Of a stretch of DNA of 64,000 nucleotides, positions 12,062 to 22,627 are shown one piece after another. Each line of letters begins with the position of its first letter. The stretch's first letter is position 1. The stretch is from contig NC_083341.1 in assembly GCF_019175385.1 (NCBI RefSeq), positions 91,104,321 through 91,168,320 on the forward strand, read 5' to 3'. Under the pieces are notes generated by a model, which searched no databases, had not been told where the DNA came from, and worked only from the letters and a program-made list of their open reading frames with translations. The position numbers were made by a program, and so were the translations under genes. Source of the stretch: Lycium barbarum. Lineage: Eukaryota; Streptophyta; Magnoliopsida; Solanales; Solanaceae.

Positions 12062-12095
12062 TGTTTATGGTGTGTTGCGCGCCACACTAATAAAT
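12062..12095 (+). other. Leader stem-loop with palindromic GCGCGC loop (element B)
   Basis: TTTAT...ATAAA and TGTG...CACA pair around the loop TTGCGCGC (palindrome 12077-12082), 46 nt after the primer site. The flanks GTCT and AGGAGGCTACAGGG match elements A and C, while the loop differs from their GTGCAC. Confidence 0.6.
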
Positions 12096-12213
12096 AGGAG
12101 GCTACAGGGCATTTAGGAAAAATGACCATCTTTCATCTTAAAATATTGTGCGATAGAGCTGTATTATAAGATTATTCCCTCCCTAATTGTGCGTTATAAT
12201 TTCAGCAAAGCTG

Positions 12214-13002
12214 ATGAAAGGAAAATCTACGGCAGCCCAGAAGGGAAAGATGGTGGTTGAAGAAGGGCTTGAACGAGAGTCGTCTATAGATATAGAGGAG
12301 GTCAAACCCCAGAATAAGGCCCCACCTCGGTTTTCCCATACCTCGCCCACTTTAGAGGATCAAAGGGGAGCCTTAACGTTAGCTCCAGCACCCCCCTTTC
12401 CTCCTCCAGATGCCTCGGGCCAAGAGATGAGACAGGATATTCTTTTACTGACTCAATTAGTAGCTGCTCAAGCTCAGCAGCAGGACGTGGGCCACGGTAA
12501 CAGGGGTTGGAGAGAGAGCGTTAGTTCTTCAAGGTTTGATCATAAGTTTAGGGGTGCTCCGAGGCAACAATTCTCTAGGCACTCAGTTCGTTCGACAACT
12601 AGCGCTCCTCCACAGTTCCTTGGACCCAGGTTTTATGGATCTACTTATTCTAGGCCACCCCAGAGTCTCAGAGTTCCAAATTTTCGGGTTAGGGGTGATT
12701 CAAACCAAATGAGATTACCCGTACCACGATGTAGTCAATGCAGAAAGTAACATTCTAGGCCGTGCCGCTTGGGTTCGGATGTTTGTTATGCCTATGCTCG
12801 GCCAGGCCATTTTATGCGCGATTGTCTATCGCTACGTGGTAAAGATAAGGTTCGGTCTACGGGAGTGGTAGTTGGCTCTTCATCATCAGTACGCCCTCCT
12901 AGGCGGAGGCCGCAGATAGTAGTAGGTTATGATAGAGATCAAAGAGAAGTGCCCAGTCCGAGTGGATCCCAGCGCCATACCTATACATTAGCTGGGCGAT
13001 AG
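12214..13002 (+). pseudogene. Element B gag remnant and zinc knuckle
   Basis: It starts at ATG 12214 (MKGKSTAAQKGK), just after the acceptor-like TTTCAG. The frame runs to a stop at 12748-12750 and resumes in another frame at 12769-13002. The N-terminus resembles element A gag, then comes a Pro-rich linker and RQDILLLTQLVAAQAQQQD. The text then jumps straight to the late Arg/Gln/Ser-rich part (RFDHKFRGAPRQQ), so most of the capsid core present in A is deleted. The knuckle is degenerate: CSQCRK, then VCYAYARPGHFMRDC, where the second Cys of the CCHC is replaced by Ala/Tyr. No functional Gag is expected. Confidence 0.85.
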
Positions 13003-13009
13003 GATCTTG

Positions 13010-13210
13010 AGTATCCCTCTGATATTGTCCCAGGTACATTGTCAGTAATCTCTTATGATATGTATGCGTCAATTGACTCGGGTCCTACACCGTCATCTAT
13101 TACTCCCGTTGTGATGATTGCGTTGAGGTGAAAAATCTGAGCCAATCCAACAATTTGAGATGACTATATTTGTTAATGACCTAGTGATAGCCAGAATCGT
13201 GATTTACGAG
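13010..13210 (+). pseudogene. Element B protease fossil
   Basis: A short stretch reads YDMYASIDSGPTPSSITP, matching the retroviral aspartic protease motif seen in element A ([13 protein letters not shown]). It keeps the Asp-Ser-Gly triad but soon runs into stops. Pol similarity ends here. Confidence 0.65.
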
Positions 13211-15790
13211 TAAGTTGATTGACAGCGAGTGAATATAAATAATATGTGTATGTATATATATATATTGGAATTCTAGACCGAGTGTGCAGTCACAACTTAT
13301 GAGACAAGCTCTATTATTTATATCTTTTAATGGTAAGTGATCTTGTGTTTCTGAGTTGCGTATTATGTGTGTCCCGGTACATGTCCTATTGAGACATCAG
13401 ACGTGTTTTCTAGGCTATGTGGAGGTTTGGGGTTGTTATGCTTACAAGAGAAACTCTGCCGAAATTTTTCTAGAATCTAAAGGAGATAAGATATAAGCTT
13501 GTGACATGTTCTAACGAGAAGAGATGTTGTGCAACAAGGTAATGGCAGGACGAGATTAAGTTAGGAGTATCATTAACAACTACACGAGATAAGTTAAATA
13601 CTATTCAATTGATAGTAACAGTAGTTATAAGAGCGACATTGATACGGCAAAGAGAAATGCTTGGTAGTACTAAAACATGACATGGAAGATAATGGGTAAC
13701 CCCAATAGAGTGTGACACTGAAGGATTGGTTGGATGGATAAGTACAAGTAAATTATGATAAGTTTAATAGCAAAATAAAGTAACAGTACCCGGAGACAAA
13801 AGTACGAATATGAAGGGTTATAATGAATGAGAATACGTTGGTAAAACAATTTATATGGTAAATGTAATAGAACGGATTAGAAAGAATAACAGGTCGAGTA
13901 TGGTTACTTCGCAAGGTTTATTCTATTTTATGAGCAGGCTTGCGAATGAGGTAAAGAAGTGGCACTCTATAGCATTGATTATGATCAAGATATAATGAGA
14001 GCGTGGCAAGAACTGTAATACAATGTAAGTAAAGTATAGTGAGGGAGCGACTAAAGATGTGACATGTTCTATATGAATAAAGAATGAATGCAAGTGTGAA
14101 ACCAACAAGCGAGCCATGGGGCAGTAGATGAGAAAGCTTATAAGACCTTGTTAAGGGAAAGTCCAGCATAGAGGTTCCTCAATGATAGAAATGATAGCAA
14201 GCAATGACAAAAAGGGAAGACAACTTGAAAAAAGAAATTAGGGAAGAGTGATATGGCTAAGTAGTAACAGTTGGTGATTTGTATAATCGAGATCAAGAGT
14301 GATATCTTTGGCTGAATGTAAAAGACCAAGACTATGGAAAGGTGAATAACAAAATAGAACGATTGTTAGGAGAAGGATTAACATAATAAGGATGAGAGAG
14401 GATGATCAGAGTGAACAGAATAAGTTTTGGAAGCGAAGAACGAATTGTATAGAGGTAATATATTCTAAAGGACAGAGCGGTACTGAGTTAAGAATAGGAT
14501 TCCTTGTACGAAGAATAAAGGATTGATTATAAAAAGGGAGGTAATAACATAAATTGAGGAGGAAAGAACGTAATGGAATAAGTGCGGGTATAGAAAGAAA
14601 AGGAAATATACGAAGTACGCGTGCTTAAGAAGTAGTCGTATTATGAGAAAAGGAAGACGCATCTCCCACGAATATCCTATACCAAGTTAGAACGAGTAAA
14701 GTATATGATGTAATGAGTTGAGAGAGAAAAAAATGTGGCCATGAATTACGAGTTTACCGTACGATGATAAAGCGATAGAGCAAAGCTATCATCAACGACA
14801 AATACAATATGATTATGACTGGTTTTGAAATCAATGTTGAGTGCGACACAAGAGTAAAAGAGTATGAGGCATAAGGGGTATTAGTTGCGCATGTGACTTA
14901 GGCCTGGGAAAACAAAGATGACGTTACAAGTGAATTTTGAGAACCGAAGAAGAGAGCAAGTGACATTGCATGTATGGTATGGATAACTAGGCATACTACT
15001 ATTGTGAGCATCCCTATGGGAGCAAATAACTTGGGGAATATTGTAAAGGATAGCGATGCTATACTAGAATAAAGGCGAGGGAATTGACAGTAGAGTCGTT
15101 TGTTAATGATATTGCGAGTTATAAGTGACAAATAAGAAGAGACATAAAGTTTTCTATAATAAAATATAAGATGTGATAATCAGAGGACTAATAAAGGAGA
15201 GAAAAGAGTATGACGGGATAAGTTACATCAGATAGACAAAAGAGTTTTTGTATATGTGAGATACGAAAAATAGAACAGACCAAAGGAAGGGAAGTTTATG
15301 AATAAGATTAGATGTTCGTACACGAATCACACAAGAATAGTGTATTTGTGATACTCCGGGTCAGTTGAGGGAGAATATATGGTAAATTAAGTCGAAATGT
15401 TGAGTTGGAATTATCATTAAGGACAAATAGGACAATTACTCTGGATGTGATATAAGTATATGTTATATGTTTCCTACGATAGCCCTGAGGTGGGATAGAT
15501 TATTTACGAATTTGATAGGATCATTGAATAAAGGGGGTTTTACTAGAAGAATATTACGCCTTGGAACTTTCATTTTTGTATCGTTGTGGTTATAGCGAAT
15601 TTCCAACAGCTTACCAAAGGGTTATGAAATTTTCGAAAATTATGAAGTCTTGAATGAGTCGACGAGGGACACCTACGACAAGACATCTCAGATTGAATTT
15701 ATCTAGCCTCTACAGATGTAAATCAATACCATTATCATGGTCACATGGAAGAAATAAAGTGGGATAGATTTGCAAACCATGTAAGACTTA
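13211..15790 (+). other. Non-coding centre of element B in place of pol
   Basis: About 2.6 kb without any reverse transcriptase, RNase H or integrase-core motif that I can find in any frame. The plus strand is rich in A and G and poor in C. A block at 13448-13520 (GAAACTCTGCCGAAATTTTT and following) resembles one in element C (21134-21210), and its first part recurs near the 3' end of B at 16418-16441. This suggests rearrangement rather than simple decay. Confidence 0.7.
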
Positions 15791-15799
15791 ATATCATTA

Positions 15800-16303
15800 T
15801 TGAGCAAGAAAAAGGATCGACGAGACTTAGAATTTCAGGTGAAAGATTGGGTATTCTTGAAGGTGTGGCCAATGAAGGGCGTCATGAGATTTAGCAAAAA
15901 GGGCAAGCATAGTCCCCGGTACATTGGACCTTGTGAGATGGTACGCAAGATAGGCCAAGTGGCTTATGAATTAGACCTACCTGCGGATTTGGAGTCAGTT
16001 CACCCCGTTTTCCATGTATTGATGCTTCGTAAGTGTATTGGAGATTCTTCTAGAATTGTACCAACAGATGATGTCCAAGTTACTAAACAATTTTCTTATG
16101 AAGAAATTCCCATTTCCATTTTAGATAGGCAAGTACGAAAGCTCAGAACTAAAGAGGTAGGTTCAGTTAAAGTTTTATGGAAGAATAATAATAGAGAGGA
16201 AATCACTTAGAAAGCCGAAGATGACATGAAGTCCAAGTACCCGTATTTATTTTCACCTTCAGAAGAGATTCAGGCAGAGACGCCATTAACCTCAGGTATG
16301 TAA
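15800..16303 (+). pseudogene. Element B integrase C-terminus with chromodomain-like tail
   Basis: The frame reads DWVFLKVWPMKGVMRF, SPRYIGPCEMVRKIGQVAYELD, VHPVFHVLMLRK, then LDRQVRKLRTKEVGSVKVLWK. It matches the integrase tail of element A closely, including the GP module and the chromodomain-like end. A TAG at 16208-16210 stands where the family has Trp (EEIT-stop-KAEDDM), consistent with a TGG to TAG change. Beyond it the frame is open again (KSKYPYLFSPSEE) to the natural stop at 16303. The integrase zinc and catalytic domains are absent, so this cannot integrate DNA. It sits close to the polypurine tract, so it may have been retained for cis-acting sequence or by chance. Confidence 0.85.
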
Positions 16304-16477
16304 TGCTTTTCTTGATGTTTACTTGGTCGTGTGTGGCCATGGTTATTGTCGTCTTTTTATAGCCCTGTGAGGCGATGTATTTTGGGTTGCTCTGTAGGAC
16401 GGTAGTGCCATATTACAGGGGAAACTCTGGCAAAATTTTTGTATAATCCCTAGGAGTCTATCATTCGAGGACGAATG

Positions 16478-16495
16478 TTTCTAAGACGGGGAGAA
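16478..16495 (+). other. Polypurine tract of element B
   Basis: AAGACGGGGAGAA lies directly before the 3' LTR start, preceded by ATTCGAGGACGAATG. The same ATTCG..GACGAATG plus purine-run layout precedes the 3' LTR of C, and a variant precedes that of E. It would prime plus-strand DNA. Confidence 0.8.
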
Positions 16496-17222
16496 TGTTA
16501 CACCTCGTAGTTTCGTCCGTTGAGATTCGTTAGGCGTTAGTTGTCCTAATCGCGGAAACGGGAATTACCTTAGAATATATGAGATTACATGTTCCCATAT
16601 AATGGTTATAGGGGTTTAAGCCCATGAAATGAGCAATGGAAGGATTTAAGAACAAACAAATAAAGGAATGGAGTTTGTGGGAACTTTGGTAAAACTTGGC
16701 AAACTTTTCGGACAAAATTTTGGTCCAAATTGGTGGGGGAATATCTCCTATAATATGAGAAGTTTTGGTGCGTTTATTTTGTCCAAATTGAATTTCATCG
16801 AGTCTAGTTTCCAACGCAATAAATCGCTCGTCAATGTCACGTCTGATTAAAAGGTTATGACCATTCTACGACAGACTGTCAGAGCAGAAAATTTCTGCGG
16901 ACCATTTGACGGCCCGCAGGAATTTTGACGCCCTACAGAAAATTCTGCGGTCCGTCAAATTGACACAACCCAGCGTCAAATGGTCACAGTGACCCATATT
17001 TGACTGGGCAGTTCTATGGACCATTTTGACGGTCCGTAGGAATTTTGACGGCCCGTAAAAAAAATTGGCGCAGAATTGCCCGACGGGATTTTAAGTTCCG
17101 CTTTATATAATTTAGTCCACTTCATTTGGACATTTCATCTTATCAAATCAGATCCAAAAGCTCTCTAAAAACCCTCTCTTCCACTCCATAAACAAATCCA
17201 AGCCAAAATCCAAGAGAGATTA
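16496..17222 (+). repeat. Element B 3' LTR, part 1
   Basis: Matches the first part of the 5' LTR (9670 onward) nearly base for base, up to GAGAGATTA, where element C enters. Includes the palindromic cassette and TATA candidate. Confidence 0.95.
17218..17222 (+). repeat. Target site duplication of element C, left copy (GATTA)
   Basis: GATTA occurs here and at 25188-25192; the intact 5' LTR of B has it once (GAGAGATTAATTATC). Confidence 0.95.
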
Positions 17223-19654
17223 TGTTACACCCCGTAAGATTCTGTGCTATTTTAATTAAGACAAGAAAGAATGAGTTAAGAAAGTTCAAGGAAAGTTAAT
17301 CGAGTTAGTAAGAATATCGTTATATATATGGTTGCCTTAAGTATCCCGAGGTGACATCGTAACCTAAAGGATTTGAAATCGCGTTATGAGCGTATATGAG
17401 GTAATGTGAGTGCCCTTTTAAAGTATTTGAGATTATTAGTAATGATATAGAAGATGGATAAAAGATTCGAATATATTTTTGCGATTGGAGTTTCGTCGAA
17501 GCTTCGTAAGTTCTCCAGTTACGTTTAAGGTTATGGTGATTCTCCGGACCCTTCGAGACGTGTATGGATTGTTATGTATGTATATGGGTATGTATATGTA
17601 TGTATAAGAGGTTACATGAGAGTTGGAAGAGGATTAGAAGATAAACGAATCTAAACAAAATGAATCGGAACAACTTCAGTAAAATCTCGGACCAGATTTT
17701 TATCCCATATTGTTGGGGGCATATCTCCTAGTATATGAGGAGTTTTAAGGTGTTTCAAAAGCCTAAAATGAAGTTCATCGAGTCTAGTTTCCAACGCAAC
17801 AAACCGTTCATCAAAATGATATTTGTATAAGGCAATATGGACGATGCAATTTGGGCTGGCAGGGCAGCAAGTTTGGACCCGACCCAAACACTAATGTTTC
17901 GGCCCATGAGGCCCATTAACGTTAATATATATGGCAAATTCACTTGAGGGCCGATCATTTTCAGCTAATATCCTCCAAAAACATTAGAGAGAGAGAGAGA
18001 TCCTAGGATAAGGAAGCCATTTTGATCAAAATCCGAGCTCCGAATCCCGAAGCTCATGAAGAGAAAAACGTTGTACGTTGCGTTGCCTTCAATTTGAGAT
18101 AAATATTGGTCTTGGGGGATGAAATTTTCGTGGTGGAGCTTCTGATAAGGTATTTATAAAATTCCTTTTATGTTATTAAAGTGTTTATTTAGAGTTTTAA
18201 CGAATTAGAACGGAGAAAACAACATTATAAACTCGTTTGTTGTTTTGTTGAAATTTATGGGTGAGGGGCTGTTTTAATTGAAATTGATGGACTGATTTGA
18301 ATTAATATTTTGGTTGTTGTAATCATGGATATGTGAGGAGAGTGAAGGAATTTAATGGTTAGAGTTGGAGTTAAATTGTTGTGGGTTGTTGTAAGGATTA
18401 TAGAGATAATAATGTGGTTTTATTGCACATGAGTAGATGATGTGGTGTCGAGTGGATGCTGTTGTATTTCCCTGAAATTTTCTGAAAATATTGCAAGAAA
18501 TAAGGTATAAGAAGTGCATATGGGCTGCTTGGTGTATTGCAAGTGTTCGTTAGAATTTCGGGCATCGTTATGTTACAGTTGGGGGCTGTTTTGATATGTT
18601 GTTGTTCTTGTTGAAATAAAAGAATTGAAGATATGGTTGTGTCCATATGTTATTGATGGTATTTCTGTGTCAACAGGAGAGCAATTGGAAATTCAGATAG
18701 ACGAGTTTATAGGGGAAATGCTGCCTAAATTTTTGTAGACAAGTGATGAGTTAAAGATTGAATACCAAAAGCCTTATAGTTAACAATTGGTAAAAATGAC
18801 CATTTGTAGGTTTTGGGCGAAACGGAGATTGAGTTTGGACAAGCGTGAGTAGCGCGAAAGGTATGTAAAGCTTATCCTTTCCTTCTTTGGCATGCCCTAG
18901 GTCTACTAGGTTGAGATTTCGGCCTCGGGGACCATCCTGCTCATCGTAACCCGAGATTAGTTTTCGTTACTATTCATTCAATAGAATTGAATTATAAAAG
19001 GTGCATTTTACTAGAAAAGTGGTTGGACTTCCAAAACGTTTACAAATGTAACCCGATCGTTCTAAAACTTTCTTGGATGACTCCGTAGAGTCTAATGGGC
19101 GTGATTCTCGTCCGTCGCCTCGACTTGGCCCGAGGTGGGCCCGCTATCCCCGATGCCTCTCTTATTGTTCTGTTTGTCTTATTCCCGTACGGTAAGTCAA
19201 GAGAACTCATGGTTATTGTTCCGAACACTAAACGGGAGATATTTTATCTATCCCGAGACGGATTTTAATGATTATTGACCCAATTGTGGGGACCGAAACC
19301 CTGACATGTGATGTACGGCTTTAGCCAATGTACTCTTGTCCGGAGTTCGCAGGTAACTCCTGGTTATTATGCTGTTCACTATATGATAGGTGTTATGACC
19401 ACCTTCATGAGCATTATAAAATGTTTTGGACATCTAAAGCGTTTTTAAAAATCTTACCCTGAGATTCTGGACAAACTACTTATTTTCTTTATTTTCCGAT
19501 ATACGATTTTGGTATACCTGAGTCCTGTGTGATGCATGATCCTGGCATGAGTGATTATGTTTGGAAAGTGATAATTTGGCATGTTTTCTGGTTATCTTCT
19601 GTGTTACCGAGTCCCGGGCCGGTTATGTGAATATGCGCATATGTGATATTGGCC

Positions 19655-19880
19655 GCTGGACCCTCGACCGCGGCGTGCCCGACATTGACTGCTGGACCCT
19701 TGACCGCGTCATGCCGGACGTGTGGCATTGACTGCTGGACCCTTGACTGCGTCTGCCGCACTTGTGATTATGCCGACATAGACTGCTGGACCCTTGACCG
19801 CGGTATGTCGAACTTGTGATAGAAAACCGCTGGATACTTGACCGCGGTATGTGTGATTGTGACCACTGGACTTATGGCCG
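19655..19880 (+). repeat. Short tandem repeat cassette (LTR C 5' copy)
   Basis: Six imperfect copies of a unit centred on CTGGACCCTTGACCGCG, several with CCGCGG-type palindromes. The same cassette is in the 3' LTR at about 24272-24505. It lies between the splice-donor-like motif and the double hairpin. Confidence 0.8.
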
Positions 19881-20100
19881 CGGAAATTGTGCGTTGATTC
19901 TTCTATGTGTGTGAAACAAAGATGTTTTCCAAAAGAAAGCAAACATTTTGTCATCCCGATTGCCGTGTTGATTTCTCCGGAACTTCGTTTGCCTGTTGTA
20001 CGCCGGATACGACTCCTTAGTATGCTGGCTATTGTGCTCGCTTTCTATATATCGTATTTCAGTTGTGACTTTGCTTTCTGTGTTGTATGCTTTACATACT

Positions 20101-20138
20101 CAGTACATATTTCGTACTGACCCCCTCTTTTCGGGGGG
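20101..20138 (+). other. Conserved double hairpin (LTR C 5' copy)
   Basis: CAGTAC (20101-20106) pairs with GTACTG (20114-20119), then CCCCC (20121-20125) pairs with GGGGG (20133-20138). CAGGTAC, common to these LTRs, follows within about 25 nt. The 3' LTR copy is at 24725-24762. Confidence 0.8.
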
Positions 20139-20566
20139 CTGCGTTTCATGCCGCGCAGGTACTCCCAGGTGAGTTGAAGACAGTATAGAAGATGTTCCAG
20201 TGCAGATGGCAAGCTCCATTTGTTCCCGGAGTGCTGCCGAGTCAGAGTTGGTATGTTATGCTTTCTGGATTACGTTAGAGACTTTGCAGACAGCGTCGTG
20301 GTTATTGGTTGTCAGTCTGTAAGCGGCTCCGTCAGCCAAAATGTCGGTCTGTGTTATGTACTGAATTTTGTATGATTATTGATTCGTTATGCTTGGAAGC
20401 TACGTGAAAGAATATTTCTGGAAAAAAAAAATTACGATGTATTTCATCTCATTTGATTTGAAAAGTTTGACATGATTTTATGTGCAGCAAGAGTCTGAGG
20501 GTTTGCTCGGCCCTAGGTAAGGGTCGGGTGCCCATCACACCCTAGCGGAATTAGGGTGTGACAAAG

Positions 20567-20578
20567 TGGTATCAGAGC
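20567..20578 (+). other. Primer binding site, tRNA-iMet (element C)
   Basis: TGGTATCAGAGC, three bases after the LTR end. Confidence 0.93.
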
Positions 20579-20624
20579 AGGTCTGTCCTAGGGGTTGTCT
20601 GCAAAGCCGTGTCTAGTAGAGTCT

Positions 20625-20660
20625 TGTTTATCGGTGTGTTGTGCACCACATCGATAAACA
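20625..20660 (+). other. Leader stem-loop with palindromic GTGCAC loop (element C)
   Basis: The 14-nt arms TGTTTATCGGTGTG and CACATCGATAAACA pair fully, with one G-U, around the loop TTGTGCAC (palindrome 20641-20646). It is the best example of the hairpin in this window, 46 nt after the primer site. Confidence 0.7.
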
Positions 20661-20764
20661 GGAGGCTACAGGGCATTTAGGGTGTTACCTTTCTTTGGAT
20701 CTTAGATCGTGCGATAGAGCCAGCCATAAGAAATGAAATTCCTCTTACTAACCTTTGATTTCAG

Positions 20765-21808
20765 CTGAAGAATGATATCGACAAAAGAAAGTGACCGATG
20801 ATATTGGAAGCTACACAATACGCAAGTAAGTTATGGTACGAAAGAGGCGTGTCGGGTAAGGTAAGAATATTGGAATTTGATTGAAATGTGAGATTTGAGG
20901 ATGAAAGAGAAGGTGGATAGAAAAGTACAACAGAACAGATAGTTAAAGGATCAGGTACGTCTCGAGGTGCCATATGTGAGGTAAGTCCCGACACCTTTAT
21001 ACTTTTATTTGAAATTGTTAGCCCTGTGTGGCTATGATACGATATGATATGATGTGTATATACGTATGTGTGTTGGCCCTGTGAGGCATGGTCGGTATTT
21101 CCTGCGTGCAGGTTTTGGGATAGTAAGAAATACAGAGGAACCTCTGCCCAAATTTTTCTAGAAATATGAATAGGAAAATGAGATATAAGTTCTTAGCATG
21201 TTTTGAAAGTCGATACCGATAGGGAAAATCTATTATGTTGGGTTAAATTCTAAGAGATACCCTCCATGTCATTCGTAAGAAGCATCATCCTTACTTGGGA
21301 AATTTTATTTTGGGAAAGCATATATGATCAGCAAATTTCTGGAGATCATTTCAGGAGGGATTGGGGACCCAGGTGAACCTGAGTAAAGGGGCGATAGAAG
21401 AGTTGAGTCAAAAATAGAGAAACGACACGAGATAATATGCTTGAAGTGTTATAAGTAGGATTAAGGGAAATTGCGAAATGGTTTAAGTGAGATGGTCAGA
21501 ACGAGCTAGTTACTAGAAGACAGTGAATTTAAAGAGAACGAGCAAGAAGAACTCGACTTAAGCTTCAAGTATAGATGGATATGGTAAGTTGCAGTCGATT
21601 ACGGAGGTAGCTAAATCGTGTCTACTATATTTGGAAGATCAATATTAACAGATGTCAGGTGGAGAATGGCATTAGTCTAAGTAAAGAAAGGCACAACATG
21701 ATAGATGAGTTCAAGTTACAAGTGAATCGTTATAAGATCACCAGAAGCAGTATAATTATGTAGGACTAATTTGACATTCGGGGACGAATGTTCCTAAGGG
21801 GGGGAGGA
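20765..21808 (+). other. Internal region of element C: non-coding, with an integrase fossil
   Basis: No usable reading frame. The only coding relic is 21331-21376, which reads ANFWRSFQEGLGTQV, the integrase core stretch next to the second catalytic Asp in element A (ANFWKSFQEGLGTQV). A block at 21015-21160 resembles the post-integrase region of element B (16350-16440). The order of pieces is not that of a simple deletion. It ends with ATTCGGGGACGAATG and the purine run AAGGGGGGGAGGA before the 3' LTR. Confidence 0.8.
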
Positions 21809-22570
21809 TGTTACACCCCGTAAGAGTCTGTGCTATTTTAATTAAGACAAGAAAGAATGAGTTAAGAAAGTTCAAGGAAAGTTAATCGAGTTAGTAAGAA
21901 TATCGTTATATATATGGTTGCCTTAAGTATCCCGAGGTGACATCGTATCCTAAAGGATTTGAAATCGCTTTATGAGCGTATATGAGGTAATGTGAGTGCC
22001 CTTTTAAAGTATTTGAGATTATTAGTAATGATATAGAAGATGGATAAAAGATATGAATATATTTTTGCGATTGGAGTTTCGTCGAAGCTTCGTAAGTTCT
22101 CCAGTTACGTTTAAGGTTATGGTGATTCTCCGGACCCTTCAAGACGTGTATGGACTGTTATGTATGTATATGGGTATGTATATGTATGTATAAGAGGTTA
22201 CATGAGAGTTGGAAGAGGATTAGAAGATAAACGAATCTAAACAAAATGAATCGGAACAACTTCAGTAAAATCTCGGACCAGCTTTTTAGCCCATATTGTT
22301 GGGGGCATATCTCCTAGTATATGAGGAGTTTTAAGGTGTTTCAAAAGCCTAAAATGAAGTTCATCGAGTCTAGTTTCCAACACAACAAACCTCTCGTCAA
22401 AATGATATTTGGATAAGGAAATATGGACGATGCAATTTGGGCTGGCAGGGCAGCAAGTTTGGACCCGACCCAAACACTAATGTTTCGGCCCATGAGGCCC
22501 ATTAACGTTAATATATATGGAAAATTCACTTGAGGGCTGATCATTTTCAGCTAATATCCTCCAAAAACAT

Positions 22571-22627
<57 letters not shown>

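Larger units (their letters stand above)
17223..20563 (+). repeat. Element C 5' LTR (3.34 kb)
   Basis: TGTTACACCCCGTAAG to TTAGGGTGTGACA. Inside are a conserved CTCCTAGTATATGAGGAG inverted repeat near 17727, a TATA-like run near 17927, a 15-bp GA repeat (17986-18000), the GGGGAAATGCTGCC motif at 18712, a splice-donor-like GGTATGTAAAG at 18860, a CTGGACCCTTGACCGCG repeat cassette (19655-19880) and the double hairpin (20101-20138). Confidence 0.95.
18861..20764 (+). other. Candidate intron from LTR to leader end (element C)
   Basis: The donor is AAAG|GTATGTAAAG at 18861. The acceptor GATTTCAG ends at 20764. A perfect TACTAAC branch-point consensus lies at 20746-20752, 12 nt before it, with a pyrimidine-rich stretch between. 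The signals are retained although no gag follows. Motif-based inference. Confidence 0.55.

Noticed and set aside
19555..19954. Minus-strand frames with AVKGPAVNV repeats, present again at 24179-24578
   Set aside because: Both lie in the tandem-repeat cassette of the two LTRs of C; being the same repeat twice, their agreement is not evidence of a gene.
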